Origin: Ascaris suum | Taxonomy: Eukaryota > Nematoda > Chromadorea > Rhabditida > Ascarididae | Direction: 5' to 3' | Length of the DNA stretch: 64,000 nucleotides | Assembly (NCBI GenBank): GCA_013433145.1 | Contig: CM024171.1 | Coordinates: 4,333,065 to 4,397,064 of the forward strand | The notes under the pieces: model-generated | What the model was told of the DNA's origin: nothing | What the model saw: only the letters and a program-made list of their open reading frames with translations | Databases searched by the model: none | Translations under genes and position numbers: made by a program | Part shown: positions 1 to 14,244 of the stretch, piece by piece | Position numbering within the stretch: position 1 is the first letter of the stretch | Layout: the number at the start of each line of letters is the position of its first letter

Positions 1-382
1 ACGAACGTGTTCGTCGAAATTGGGATCTCTCTGCTGTTTTAACATATTCGTGAGGGGGATAAGTTATTGAATGTTCCTGAATAACACAAGAATGCAAGAA
101 GTGTTTAGCTCAGGTGTTCTTTTTTGAGTACTTATGAGGGGTTGCCCACAAATTTGTATGTCCTCAATAAAAAAATTTAAAAAAAAACGCCACACCATGC
201 ATCTTACCTCAGATGCTTAATGAAGTCTTCCGAGTATTTTGGTAAAGGTTTTCTTTTTTTTGCTTAGTCCATTCACTAATTTTAGTTATGGATTGGAATA
301 TGACACGAATATAGGCCTAAGATGCCAATGTGGAGCCTGTGATGGCTGTTCCAATCGCTTGCTATTAAGATGTGTTTAGCAG

Positions 383-570
383 GTGTCGACATCACCCTCG
401 GTGAACACACACTCACTGCCGATACCGCAGCCGTTGTACCCACAACTGAGTACGCACATCTCTTCATCGAGCAGTCTGTCCATGGAGCAAAGCACTTCAG
501 TGGCTGCCCCTTTACCGTCGTTAATAAAGGAGGAGGAAGAAAAGAGCGATCGGCGACCACACTCTCTGAA
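383..570 (+). CDS. mml-1: mml-1-like exon a: Ser/Pro/Glu-rich linker
   Basis: Acceptor TTTAGCAG precedes 383 and a GTTAGC donor follows 570. The frame starts at phase 0 and ends with two bases that fit exon b. It encodes 62 residues rich in Ser, Thr and Pro with an acidic KEEEEK patch, typical of the disordered stretch before a Mondo bHLH. A second frame is also open here, so the choice rests on phase and composition. The donor is not strong. Confidence 0.6.
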
Positions 571-3500
571 GTTAGCTCAGATTATTTTGTTGAATTCACA
601 TAATACATTACTGTTGATAAACGTGCAACTATTTCTTACTTGAATTGTGCCCATAAAGAAATTTGGGATGGCGAGCGGATCGGCGGCGCACCAGCTGACA
701 TACCGGTACAAGTAAAATAGGATACAACCATTTGCTCTGCGTTTTCCCATCCCCGTTCCTTTTTATGATCGTGTAGAATGAAACTAAATGAAATTCAGAA
801 GGATAATCTGCTTCTTGAGGATATTCGTGATACCGTGGGGATTAGCAGAGGAACGAGTGTTTGATAGTACGTTGGAAGGAGGGAGCTGTTAGAATGAATT
901 GTTGCGGTTCGTTTGCATTATACGTCTTAAAAATTATACGGATTTGTAAGGTTTATGTGGATGCATTCCGAAAGATGTGACAGTATTTTTTGGGTCATTC
1001 GCACAGTTTTCATACGTTCACTTTTTTTCTGCTAGTGTCACTCAAAGTGTTTGTTGAGGTGCTATGCGCAAATGGTGTTGTAAATTCTGAAGTGCCAAAT
1101 CGGTGACCACCCCTTGAAAATCTTCCGCATAAGGCAATATAGGCTGTCGATAACGAAAAGGAAGTCGTTTCTGAAAGAATGCGAAGTAAATATCCGCTGA
1201 GATTTTTAATAAGGCAATAACTATGTAGTATCGTGACACAGCGTATAAAGAGTACAGCAGAAGTAGGGGCTGTGCGACCGGCTGTGATAATCTGTGGTAA
1301 ATAATTATAATAGACCCCACCATTGTTCTAGTAGTTTTGATAACATCAGTTTCGCTCGGCGGATGTGAATGAGTTTATTAATATAGGCGACTTTCTGCAG
1401 AGGATGTGAGAGCATGAGGGAGTCATCGGTCTTCCGAGAACATTCGCTCACGTCGAATACCGAATCGCGCCGCATTCTGAACGCAGCAGGTATGGAGACA
1501 GAGATATCCCGCAGGCGATCCCCTAGGTATACTTTTTTTCTTCTTTTTTCTAAACTTGAGGTATGACTTATGTGAGATATTGAATGTTAAGCTGCAGATT
1601 TTTTAATATTGTTTGGAAGTAAATTGTAGCGATCTCATATCTAGTGGTTTGCGTATGTTTAAATGATTGTTTGGTGTTTTCAACTCGTGAACAGTTGAAG
1701 CCGCACTCATGGAATTTGGTGGATAATAAATCTGTGACTCGATGCCCCCTCCAAAATTTTTTCCTTCATTTGATCCCTCAGCTAATCGATACTTAAGAAC
1801 GATGTAAAATTTGCGTATGAAAATTTTTTAAGTTAGAGTGCGGTGTTTATGAGGCATCTGCAAACGGATTTATGTCCAAGTAATAATGCTACGAGTGGGA
1901 AGTTTATATATTGCTAGGCGTTGTTTTATTCTTTTTGCACACTTTCCTCGGAATTTCGCGATGAGCGCATTAGCAGGATATGAATCTACGCAAAGATGCG
2001 TGTACTGGGGCCTTGGAGCAGTCTGGCTTTTTTACGAGATTGGAGCTTTTTTCCGTCTCCCTTTCTTCCAAAGATGGAAGCAATTTCCCGCGAAGTGCAC
2101 TGCCATCGTCGGGCAGTGGCTGGCGGTATGCAGTTCCCGCGAGGAAAGGTGATTGAAAACACCGCAATGTGTGCTCATGTTCATAAGCGCATGCGTGTCT
2201 GTGTGTACGTACCTAGGTGCATGCGTGATGTGCAGTTTTATGAATATGTCTGCGTAACTTTACACTCGAAACTCTGTTAAATTTCAGCTGGTAACTGGAA
2301 AAGTCTAAGGGGACGAAATTTGATGTGCATAACATGAATTAAGGCATCCTCAAAAATTTCTTGGTCCTGTTTTTCATCTTCCCTTCCCTTAAGTGTTTGC
2401 AAAAGAACATTCTCATCTCCCTTATACATGAATCTTGATTTACGTGTTTGGTGAATTTTTTATTTCTGTACGAATCTTTTGCATTCTTTTTTCTCACATG
2501 AATTCTTGCGTAATTTGTTTTTTTTAAATTTATTCGTGCTCTTTCAAAAACTTGTAATTCTGCAAATAGCTCTTTCATCCTTTTAGCGCTTTCCCTTTTC
2601 TCTCGCAGTAAGTGATCTATTGTGGCACAATTTTGGGACTCACTTGATATGATGGAACAGGCTGCCATGTCTTCATTCACTTTTTGCACTTAGAGAAGTT
2701 GATACAGTTATCGAGCAAGACTATTGGATTCGCTGTGTTCAGCTAAGACGCTCTTTTTAAAAATTGATTTGATGCATTCGGTACCAGCAAGTGTCAGGGT
2801 GCTCCAAGGTCAGCCTGCGGCAGCTGACGTTTGTTAATGGCGTACTTCAGGCATTCTTAGAATGGTGGCCCAGTGTTCGTGTGCTTTAAGATTAGTCGAT
2901 CTTTCTTGACGAAAGAAGCCGAACACCTCATAAAAAGTTACAGCTTTTTGATCGCTAATCCTTCACTTCCTTGAGTGTTGTAATAAGAGCAGTATATACC
3001 GCAGCGTGCAACATTTTGTGCTGTCTTTGAAGTAGCAGATTCCTTCAGGTCAGCGGCAGCGGACAGCACAATCGAACCGGTCGAAAGAAAACGGATCCTT
3101 CATTTGAATGCTGAACAAAACAGGTTGTCCGAGAATGTTCATGACGTTTTTCTGCATATCCATGCATAAGCAGTAGAGTATTTGTGAATTCATTCTGCGG
3201 ATCAAACGCAATCTTATTTACGCCCCTTCGCCCCTTTAAGGTCTACTGGTTCTTCCAGAAATCAGGCACTGCTGGTTTGCAGATACTGCAAAACAGTTTA
3301 TTAGTGCGAAGGTATAGTTGTCGACCACTTTAAAGCGCAGACTATGCTGATATTTGTAAAAATGCTCGTATGAAAGCAGAAGTACTTTTGGAGGGCTTAA
3401 CGCACTTAATGAGCTGTTCACTTATGAAAATAGGAGTTCCTTGAAGATGAGTTGATGAAAACGTCTCAGAACCTCCATGAGTCGAAATCGGCTGATGAAA

Positions 3501-6172
3501 GTGTGAGTTCCTTGAAATAAAAGTGAAAGGTAACGTCTTTGATGGTAACGGAAAAGAAGTCAAATACGTCTCTTCGTTTATAAACGCATCATGCTGTTAA
3601 TACATCCTGTTGTTATAACAGATAATATTCGTATCTGAATGTTTTTTGTCTCAAAATGAAAAGAAAAACAGACATTGCTGGGATGTTAGAATGGAAAAGC
3701 TTAAAGGAGGAAAGGGGGTTTAGGAGAGCAGGAATAAGACATTGTCGTGGTCAGTTGGTGAGCCCATTTTATTTCCTTTAACACTTGCCTTCGTTGAATT
3801 TCGAGCTGCATAGGTGTTCGGATTTGCTGGAAATGACTGTGCCTAAACGGTATTGAAATTTTAAGAATTGGTGAATTTAGGCGTTCAGCATTAAAAGATG
3901 GTTTCGAGCAGTTGTTGGGTTTGTTGCCTAATGTCTACTCGGCAGGCACAAAACCGACAAATGCAGTAGTACTTGCAAGGGCAGCTGAGAGGATACGTGA
4001 ATTACGTGCAACAATCACACATAATGGTGAAAAGGCTGACGAATTACAACAGCAAATACAAAGGCTCAATGATAAGATCGCGTAAGTTACTTTGTATAAT
4101 ATTTTGCTTGAAAAGAATTGCTATAGGATAAGCATCTTTTGGTTCTGAGAGGTTTACTTCTCAATTGAAATTAGGAGAGGAAGGTGGCAGATGCTATTCA
4201 TCAAACGAAACGTTATCCATTTGAGGAATTAAGGAATATGCCCATTTGTTAGTCAAGTAACATGTGATCCTCGTGGCAATAACAGAATCATTTCAATTAT
4301 CGTTATGCAAATTTCATAGACAATAAAAAAAATCTACGCATGTGCCGCTTTCTTCCGACTGATGGGAAAAGGACGTGAGGAGGTTGCTTCAGGTAGCACT
4401 GGACGTATATCTCAATTTTTTGAAGAAATTTACGGCTTACTATCTGTGGGCAAAATTTATGGCTATTTACTTTTTTCGCTTCTTTTCCAAATTTCTTCAG
4501 TTTCGTTTTCCCGTTTCAGTTCCAGTTTTTGTTTTTCCAACATTTGAAGAATTATGGTTGTTTTTTCGTTTTTCCAAAACCCAAGATTTCATTTTTCAAA
4601 ACATTTTCGTTCCCAAAATCCAAAAAGGGATGTTTTTTTTTTTTTCCCCAAGGTTTCCTGAGCCCAAAAATTCCCAAAATCCAAGCTATTTCGACAGCAT
4701 GGCAATTGGTGACTTGCATGAGGCTGCCGCTTTTTTTCCATGATAAAGTTGAGACTTGAGGTCTCAAATTGCCAGATATCTTATTTAGATCAGTTGCAAA
4801 TGATAAGCTTCGATGTGAGTGAAAAGGTGACATAAGTTCTTCGCTTTCCGCCGAGTAGATTTTCTCCCGAAATTCTCAGATGTTTCGTCGTTGCCTTTGA
4901 TTGCGGCTCACTTCATGAAATCCTGTAATTCGCGTGTCCATCTTCCCTTCCCCGCTCTTCTTGGTTGAAGTCACGGGTTGCGAGCAGGTAGGGAGGCAAG
5001 TGTTGCATATAAGCTGTGTGGATAAGAGCTGTTTGAAGAAGCTCACAAACCTTTTAAAAGGTTAAATAAGCAGTGATTTGAAGTGAGATATTTACTCGTT
5101 ATTGTTGGCATATTCGTCTTGGTTTATCTTATTCTGTAATCACTACGATGTCTGATTCAATATTAATGTTTATTTGCCTAATGCGTTCAAATGGCTCTTT
5201 TCAAGTTAACGTCTTAGTAAGTTTATTTCAAACTCACTGATTGCAGTTCGCTTCAAGCCTCTCTGCCATCGCCATCGCGCGGTGGTACGACTACTGTTAG
5301 TCAAAGGACATTAGTGGAGCAGTTCTTTGAGCGCTATACGAAAGATCGCTCTCGACAGGACTTTCGGTTTTGGATGGTTTGTTTCACAGAGATTGTATAG
5401 AAAATAAATGTTATATCGTGACAGAATTAGACCTTCATGAGTGGTTAAAGCGTGGTATTTATTTGCAGTCTGCTAGGTGTATTAGTGCTCATTCTTCGAT
5501 TGAAATCGATTTACAACGGAAAAGATGACTGGGCAAATGTTAAGCCGTACTATGCAGTACGTGAATCGTACGGCCAGAACACTATTCGTTGCCGGTATAT
5601 AGAAGCAATAAATAAGGTTTTGTTTGCTATAAAGTTCAAGAACTCGAAGGTCTGTAAGTAAGAATGAATGAGCTTTTAAATTTCGCTCAAGCAATTCACT
5701 TGTGTCGGGAGGAAGAGAAGGACAAGTGGGAGGACTCGATATGATTTCGATCAGAATGTCACAAAATGAACATGTTGATGGTGGTTGTGATCTTGATATA
5801 AGCTAGTTTAAGGGAAGAAGCCTTATTTACTGTGCGTTCATTTTAATGCTATCCGCATTTGAACTTATTTGTAGTAGAATTGTATTGTTTTGTGATTGTC
5901 AGGATGTGATATAATTTGAGGTTTGATGTTTCTAGATGGCAAAGATGATGCGCCCGTTGATCGAGTCGTTAGGTGAATGCCTATGCGAGGATGTGACATG
6001 CCGTGAAAGGGTGATTGCTTCGGCTAACGACTGGTTGAATGCCAATTGGCAACCATCAGCGATGAGGCCACTGGCTTCGTCGATGCTCATCTATTTGGCA
6101 ACCAATACCTCGATGCTAACTAATCCATCAGCACTGCAAGAGCACGTTCAAAAGGAGATTAGTAAACATTAA
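383..6172 (+). CDS. mml-1: Mondo/ChREBP-like bHLH-ZIP transcription factor, 3' half (six exons, 5' partial)
   Basis: Exons 383-570, 1401-1526, 3049-3123, 3881-4081, 5247-5376 and 5936-6172 all join with matching phase (957 nt, 318 residues plus TAA). In order the product has a Ser/Pro/Glu-rich linker, a basic region RKRILHLNAEQNRR with the His-Glu-Arg spacing of class B E-box binders, helix 1 (FEQLLGLLPN), a loop, helix 2 (LARAAERIRELR), a zipper-like coiled coil, then the Mondo-family dimerisation/cytoplasmic domain around FRFWMMAKMMRPL and STLTNPSAL-like residues up to the stop. From family knowledge, Mondo proteins heterodimerise with Mlx-type partners and bind carbohydrate-response or E-box elements; the C-terminal domain controls partnering and cytoplasmic retention. 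The N-terminal glucose-sensing region must lie upstream of the window. The gene converges on the minus-strand scaffold gene. The symbol is by family resemblance to C. elegans MML-1. Confidence 0.85.
571..1400 (+). other. introns of the mml-1-like gene (571-1400 and others)
   Basis: Introns occupy 571-1400, 1527-3048, 3124-3880, 4082-5246 and 5377-5935. I see no RNA gene or mobile element in them beyond the low-complexity stretch at 4440-4690. Bases 1-382 contain no exon I can support; the preceding coding exon probably lies outside the window. Confidence 0.6.
1401..1526 (+). CDS. mml-1: mml-1-like exon b: linker before bHLH
   Basis: Lies between acceptor TTTCTGCAG and donor GTATAC. One base completes the previous codon, 41 codons follow, and two bases (AG) carry into exon c. 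It encodes a Ser/Arg-rich segment (SMRESSVFREHSLTSN, then RRRSPR) just N-terminal to the DNA-binding region. Confidence 0.75.
3049..3123 (+). CDS. mml-1: mml-1-like exon c: bHLH basic region
   Basis: Lies between acceptor TTCCTTCAG and donor GTTGTC. It encodes the DNA-contacting basic region: VERKRILHLNAEQNR, with the final Arg codon split across the intron and followed by Arg in the next exon. The His/Glu/Arg contact triad of E-box-binding bHLH proteins is intact, so DNA binding is expected. Confidence 0.9.
3881..4081 (+). CDS. mml-1: mml-1-like exon d: helix-loop-helix and zipper
   Basis: Lies between acceptor GAATTTAG and consensus donor GTAAGT. It encodes RSALKDGFEQLLGLLP (helix 1), an 11-residue loop with Gly and two Pro, LARAAERIRELRATI (helix 2), and a Gln/Leu coiled coil ending LQQQIQRLNDKIA. 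Length and order match Mondo/ChREBP bHLH-ZIP domains. Confidence 0.93.
4440..4690 (+). repeat. T-rich low-complexity stretch with repeated TTCCCAAAATCC
   Basis: The intron is dominated by TTTTTC and CCAAAA words. The 12-mer TTCCCAAAATCC occurs at about 4611 and again at about 4671. Reading frames stay open through it only because it is low in complexity. Confidence 0.6.
5247..5376 (+). CDS. mml-1: mml-1-like exon e: zipper end and start of DCD
   Basis: Starts after acceptor GATTGCAG with one base completing an Ala codon and ends at phase 0 before GTTTGT. It encodes the end of the coiled coil, a Ser/Thr hinge, then LVEQFFERYTKDRSRQDF and FRFWM, the entry to the Mondo dimerisation/cytoplasmic domain. 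Confidence 0.9.
5936..6172 (+). CDS. mml-1: mml-1-like last exon: Mondo C-terminal domain and stop
   Basis: Begins after acceptor TTTCTAG and ends at TAA 6170-6172. The junction gives FWMMAKMMRPLIESLG, collinear without gaps with the Mondo/ChREBP motif FWIFSIIMRPL. It continues through ANDWLNANWQ, MRPLASSMLIYLATNTS and a final charged helix. This is the true C-terminus, as in vertebrate relatives whose proteins end shortly after the equivalent leucine-rich stretch. Confidence 0.93.
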   Translation: MAKMMRPLIESLGECLCEDVTCRERVIASANDWLNANWQPSAMRPLASSMLIYLATNTSMLTNPSALQEHVQKEISKH

Positions 6173-6692
6173 GCTCCATTTAAAAACCATGATTTCATAA
6201 AGGTAAGCTAGTAATGCTGCTACTAGAACTGTATATTGCCATTGGTGCAAGTGCGTATGTGAAATATATACATGAATGAGGTGAGGATTGAGGTGGCTAG
6301 TGAATACTGGTGGTTATGTCGAACTGCTTAAACTTTATTTGTTTTGCGCTTCTTTTAGTGGATTAATGAAAGGCTGGACTTTTTTATCGATTGGCCTCTC
6401 GTTTACGTTCTCCTCTTACGTTGTGCATAGCGGCGCTCAGGAATCTTTAAGAGCGGTCAGTTGACACAAAAAACGATTTTAAAAACAAAGGTGTACTGAT
6501 TAGATGAGCCACCACCGATGTGCCATTCATTCAGTCTGTTGAGGGACGAACTTCAATTAAGCATTGGATTATCGAGTGTCTGTTTGTGTTTAATTTGGTT
6601 CCCATGTCGTTGTTGCCGTTCAGTGTTCATCAGCATTTGCTTTCGTTTATATAGCCTATGTTTTGTTTTGACGCATTAGTTTATACATGTTT

Positions 6693-6694
<2 letters not shown>

Positions 6695-6771
<77 letters not shown>
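6695..6771. repeat. (AT)n microsatellite, about 77 bp
   Basis: An uninterrupted AT dinucleotide run 520 bp after the mml-1-like stop, probably in its 3' UTR or just beyond. The true length may differ from the assembly because such runs collapse. Confidence 0.97.
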
Positions 6772-6774
<3 letters not shown>

Positions 6775-6998
6775 AGAGAGAGGAAGCAAGCGAGAAAACA
6801 AAATATGTTGTTGAAAGTAGTAATTGCCAACAAAATATGTTGAAAGTAGTAAAGTACTAATATATTTGAACGCAAGCATGATGCTCCATTCTCTCTCTTG
6901 AGTTTAGAACAGTTCCAGTAAAGTTTTGGCATGGAATGCTAGCGAAGGTTTTGTGGTATATTTTATAGAGTATATATTAAGTGTTTAAGATTATCTTT

Positions 6999-7004
6999 AA
7001 TAAA
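6999..7004 (+). promoter_or_regulatory. candidate polyadenylation signal of the mml-1-like gene
   Basis: First canonical AATAAA downstream of the stop, about 830 nt away, followed within 40 nt by a GT-rich stretch (GAGTGTTGGGATGTTTGTT). It implies a long 3' UTR that includes the (AT)n array at 6695. A variant signal nearer the stop is equally possible. Confidence 0.3.
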
Positions 7005-9790
<2,786 letters not shown>

Positions 9791-9799
9791 ATTTCTCGG

Positions 9800-10560
9800 A
9801 GAGCAAATAAAAAAGAAAGGTTTAGACCGCTGTTAAGGCGAAACTGTTTGGGCATTCCGTCACGAATCGACACAGTATTGGAAAAAACCGAGATCCAGCA
9901 GGAAATAGGTCGCTGGCTGGCCTTTGCCTCAGACCACTAAGGAGCGATAAACCACTAGGTTTGGTGGAATCAAGTGGAATACTGGAATCATGGAAAAACT
10001 TGTACTATTGAACTCTCATCATTATTCAATATTGTAGTTCTCAACGGGGAATTTACTAAGGAGTTGAAGGAATAGCTGCCTCCCCGAACTCTGAGGTGCA
10101 CATGCCAGCTGGTCCGTCAAGCATAGGGCTTCATCTGTCCAGCCCCAACGCACTTCCCTTACGTAATACTCCGGCACAGGGGATAGCAATTTGACTTACA
10201 TTGTGTACAACTGGACATTAAAAAGGCATGCACTGCTATGAACCACATGTCCTCCTAAAAACGTCATCCAAATAAAAAAGTCGATAAGGTTCTTAGAAGG
10301 GTAGTTCTTGCAAAACAGAGAGATACGAACAATAGGTGGAGACGGAATCTCAAAGCCGAAGCGGATCCCTAGAGGCATCGAGCAAGGAGATTCAATCCCA
10401 CTTGTCCTTTTCGCTTTCCTCTTTGCAGTATGCGTTAAGTCGATATGCACGGGAAAGTGCTGCATTTCGCGGATACGTGCAACTGCTATACGCTTATGAC
10501 GAAAGCAATGAGCGGAACGTTGCGAGATTCGTAAAAGAAGGCAATTTAAAAAATTAACAT
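9800..10560 (+). mobile_element. decayed non-LTR retrotransposon, reverse-transcriptase fragment
   Basis: Translation across frames shows RT landmarks in order on the plus strand: LDIKKACTAMNH at about 10210-10245 (motif A, Asp retained), IPRGIEQGDSIPLVLFAF near 10363-10416 (motif B, RG-x-QGD), and QLLYAYDES near 10480-10505, a degenerate YADD box (motif C). Stops and frame changes separate the motifs, so it is a dead copy. The motif B context (IGGDGISKP before RGIEQGD) resembles R2/NeSL or RTE-type enzymes, but I cannot place the clade. Confidence 0.65.
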
Positions 10561-11399
10561 TGGAGATACAAATAAACGAGCAAATGTTATCAGTAAATTT
10601 AGGAGTCTACAAACTATACAGTGCAACCAATGGTGCATCAATATGGAGTGCATCGCTACGCTAGTCAATACGTACGTCACCTCCAAATTCAAACTTCCTT
10701 CCTGTCACTTGGACGGCAACAAAAGATCACCTCTTTGATTGAATTACTCGCATAACAAGATGGCTATACCAAAATACAAGAGCTTATCGAAGGATGCAGT
10801 GAGAGCGTTAAATGGGAACGAGTGAGCGCATTAGAAAATTGGTATATATAAGGCATATCTAGAAAAAGCGCATTTGTTTATATGCACAGAGTGACAGACA
10901 TTTAATTGGATATTATTTAAAAGAATAGAACGCATGTTGTTTAGAACAAACTGTAAATGAAGCAGTTGTATATGTATGATCAAAAACACGTATAAAGTAA
11001 GAACCATCAAAACATAAATACACAGGTAAAGATAGCGAAAAGAGGGAGAACTCGTCCACATGAAAAAGCCTATAGTTTTTTTTTTATTTTTTGAGTTTCA
11101 AGCAATGAGGATAGTTCTATTTTACCACTGAAAGGTTTGAAAGTCTCAATGAATCCAACTATGAGTCCTATATAGAGAATGTTCCCTATCCTGACAGTTT
11201 GTTTACAGTTTACATCTTATCGTCACGACGTAGATAGACCGCTCTGTCATTTGTACGAGAAGGAGAGTTCAAGTCTGTGGAACCATATTACCGACTGGGT
11301 CGATCCTAGCATGTGGAAAGCCTCACCGAAGAATCGAAGCCCGTTTATTTCGACCAACAACAACATGAGACGATAAGAGACACACACAGACTGATTAGC

Positions 11400-12250
11400 A
11401 AGCAAAACCGCAGCCTATTTTATATCTTCGGCTATGGCCCCGAAGGCCTGGGGAGTTCGTAATCCACATGGGCGAGAAGTTACATCAAGATCAACACAAG
11501 TGTGAGCAAAACAACTTGTTATACAAAATGAAGATCACTACATTTATAGAGATCAAAAGAACTAATTTGACCACAACAGTTCACTCGTTAACACCATGCT
11601 TGATGTCACAAAGACCATAAGCTAATTTCACGAGTGACAACAAGTCTTTCTCTACTCATCTTATTTAGCCTCTTGATTCGCTTTTTCCTAGCAGGTATTT
11701 CAATGAGTGTTGAAGATGGATCAGACAGGACAGCATCAAGAGAACTTGCTGAGTCCGCTCCCTCAAAAAACTGTTCATTCATAATTCCTAATTTCCATAC
11801 CCAGTTAATTCCATTACTAACTTCATGGAGCTGATACTATCAAAAGTTTTCCAGAAGTCAAAATAAGTGCAATTGAAATATCCTTATGTTTATAACAAAT
11901 GCAAATGCTATCACCTTCTAATAGCTTTCACCACTCATTCATTGCTTACAGCAACCGCGTCATAAACGACTTTTGGTCGAATCGACAATATTTCTCACTA
12001 ATCAATTTATTCTTGCTGAAATGAACTCTGATACTGAATCGTGTATTGCCTTCTAGCACAAATCAAACCGCCGGAGTAGACGAGATTGGTCGATAATTTG
12101 CTGGCAGTCCCGCCTTTCTTTTTTCATAGAGAGGATATATAATGGCTGTACGCCTGGAACTAGGTAATTTTTTATATGCTAGTGATAATTTGAAAAGAAT
12201 GGAAAGAAGCAATGAGAAGGAGATTGCGTATCGCTTCAAGAAAAACTGAG
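11400..12250 (-). mobile_element. decayed non-LTR retrotransposon, reverse-transcriptase fragment
   Basis: Reading the minus strand, ILYP/PLYEKRKAGLPANYRPIS ends near 12081, matching the ...PLYKKGD...NYRPISL signature just before the RT palm. DFWKTFDSISSMKL at about 11868-11826 is motif A (F-x-KAFDSI form). Frameshifts and stops lie between and after these blocks. It faces away from the plus-strand RT fragment 1 kb to the left, so the two are separate insertions or an inverted pair. Confidence 0.65.
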
Positions 12251-12259
12251 GTATGCCCT

Positions 12260-13130
12260 CAGGAGTTTTTAATGTTTTGCTTAGAATCGATGAAAATTAT
12301 AGATATACTATAAAAGCGTGTCAGTCTTGATGCCCCTAAGTTCATATGTATTGAAAGATTTAAAAAGTGCCGAGGAACCACCATTGAGGCGTTAATCGTC
12401 GCCCAGTCCTGCCTTTTCTTTCGCTCTGCTACCAGCGGTTCATTTCTGAGCAACGATTCAAGGCTCTTCTTGGTGCTCATGCAATTCCTCATCTAAGCGA
12501 CATTCCAGCCCACCTTACTGGAATCAAGAATGCTTATTTCAAGCTGTTATTTTAGTTTGATAATTGCATCAGAAAGTGCTTTGAGACGCCGCCATAACTT
12601 CCTTTTAAGGTTCAGTATCTAAGAGACATAAGAAGGATAGCAATCGCTCTTGTTATAATCCTTAACCGAAACGAATGCACTTATCGCCGTGTGCACAATA
12701 TGAAGTGTGCTCATATGACTTGGCCAAATTTGGCCAATCCCACTTCACCGATACAAAGGACGAATTTATCCGTTCATAATTTGCCATACAAAAGTCGTAA
12801 GAGAAAGTGATGTTTTAACTGGGGAGCATCAGGCACACAGAAGAAAACGGAAAATGACAGACATGAAAAAACGAAGTCCTCTTTTGCAAAATGATTTAAA
12901 TCGGTAAGAAGGACACCGCGAGCAGATTCAATGCCACCAGCCGTTTCGGTTGGCTCCAACACCTTGTGAATGTGCACCAACGAGAAACGAAATCGGAAAA
13001 TTCAGCAGCCGTCGAACCGTTTGTCCAATTAACTTTTAATAGTTTAAAGTCACCACATCAATATTGTTAAATGACGGCAGCACAAGCTGAATTTCGGTCA
13101 ACAATAGAGCAGTGTGCTCACATGTAGTGG
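12260..13130. other. spacer without a supported gene
   Basis: It may contain more of the minus-strand retroelement upstream of its RT, but I see no endonuclease motif I can defend. One short open reading near 12774-12980 on the minus strand is not assignable. Confidence 0.4.
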
Positions 13131-13138
13131 AAAAGGAC

Positions 13139-13192
13139 CTGTAGGTGACGAACAGCCATATTGCACCATTTTTTCCTTTCATGAGATCAAAG
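13139..13192 (-). CDS. possible short exon, unrecognised
   Basis: Acceptor GCACCAG and donor CAG|GTCC flank 54 nt reading FDLMKGKNGAIWLFVTY. It lies on the same strand as, and 465 nt downstream of, the exon-like block at 13657-13770. Phase between the two does not match directly, so an exon between them would be required. No family recognised. Confidence 0.2.
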
Positions 13193-13656
13193 CTGGTGCA
13201 TCGTAACTCTCTTCTATATCAACAGAAGGAAGAGAGGCAAGCAAAAAAATAATTTCGATGAGCAACAATGCTTCACCTGCTGGTCCGGGCGACGATTAAC
13301 CCTTTAACCCAAAAAAGCGATTTAAAGAAAGCACTTTGTCACTCACCATTTCTTTAAGAAATTATGGTGCAAGCGAGCAAATCAAATGAGTTACTCATTT
13401 AACGTCATGTGCATTTGCTCAAGTAGGTCGAACGAATGGAAGGGGTGGTAAGGGGTTTTGCATATATGGATCGACAGATCACGATAATAATCTTCAAAAG
13501 ACCATATGGCTGACTCACTGCAAAACACTTCTTCGGCAGGATTGATTGATACTTAAGTTCAGCTTGGACTAGATCACTCCTCGCTAACGTCGTCGGCTTA
13601 ATGCTTCGTTCCTCTACTTTCAAGCGCTTTACGAAAGCCTTTAACGAAGCACTCAC

Positions 13657-13770
13657 GAGATCTTGCAGAAACATGCTCGATTTTAGCAATTTCCTGTCGC
13701 AACGGTCTTCCATCTGGACCGCTAAGAGGCTCTTGTCCATGTCGAAATATGCGAAACATATGTCCAATAA
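13657..13770 (-). CDS. exon-like block of an unrecognised minus-strand gene
   Basis: Good borders (acceptor AAATTGCAG, donor GTGAGT) enclose a frame reading IGHMFRIFRHGQEPLSGPDG then RPLRQEIAKIEHVSARS, a Pro/Gly turn followed by an amphipathic helix. Two of the three frames are open, and composition favours this one. It lies 3.2 kb beyond the stop of the FRMPD4-like gene on the same strand, so it would belong to a different gene or a pseudogene. I recognise no family. Confidence 0.35.
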
Positions 13771-14244
13771 CTGCAATTTAAAAGTTTTGTTATGGAATGT
13801 TTCGAGCGCATAGACAAACGCAAAGCTCTATAGAGTATGAGGATATTCCAACAATGAACATGAAGAATTTTAAAATAATGGCCATAAAGATGGACAGCGA
13901 TGAACTTAGTGAGAATTTAAATAACATGTTGACAGAGATATCCCATGATCGACAACTGCCACGTATACACCTATGAATTATTTCACAGGAATTACAGCTA
14001 GAGACCAATGCGATATCAGGCAGCTGTTTTCTATATGTGGTATCTTGTACAGGAGTAGTCTTGTGCTAGAATATTGTCGTGTTGTGAAACATTCCATTTC
14101 TTAATGAGTGATTCCCTTAATCAACTTCGCTTCTTGTGTTGTGAACCTTTATCTTTGTGCTGTCATAGCTTTGCACGTCGACTGATCAAAGCATTCAACT
14201 CGATTCTATTCCATTCGATTCAATTTAGCCAACTCCTGGCCTTA

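Noticed and set aside
213..241. Possible 29-nt exon (acceptor CTCAG, donor GTAAAG) upstream of mml-1-like exon a
   Set aside because: None of its three phases reaches exon a without a stop or a frame conflict.
4375..4759. Phe-rich ORFs on the plus strand
   Set aside because: They are low-complexity T-rich intron sequence inside the mml-1-like gene.
6658..6932. ORFs rich in Tyr-Ile repeats
   Set aside because: They are translations of the (AT)n array; the same applies near 35653, 39111 and 39213.
13405..13776. 123-codon minus-strand ATG ORF
   Set aside because: It runs through a good GTGAGT donor, and the alternative frame between splice sites is more protein-like; kept only as exon candidate 13657-13770.
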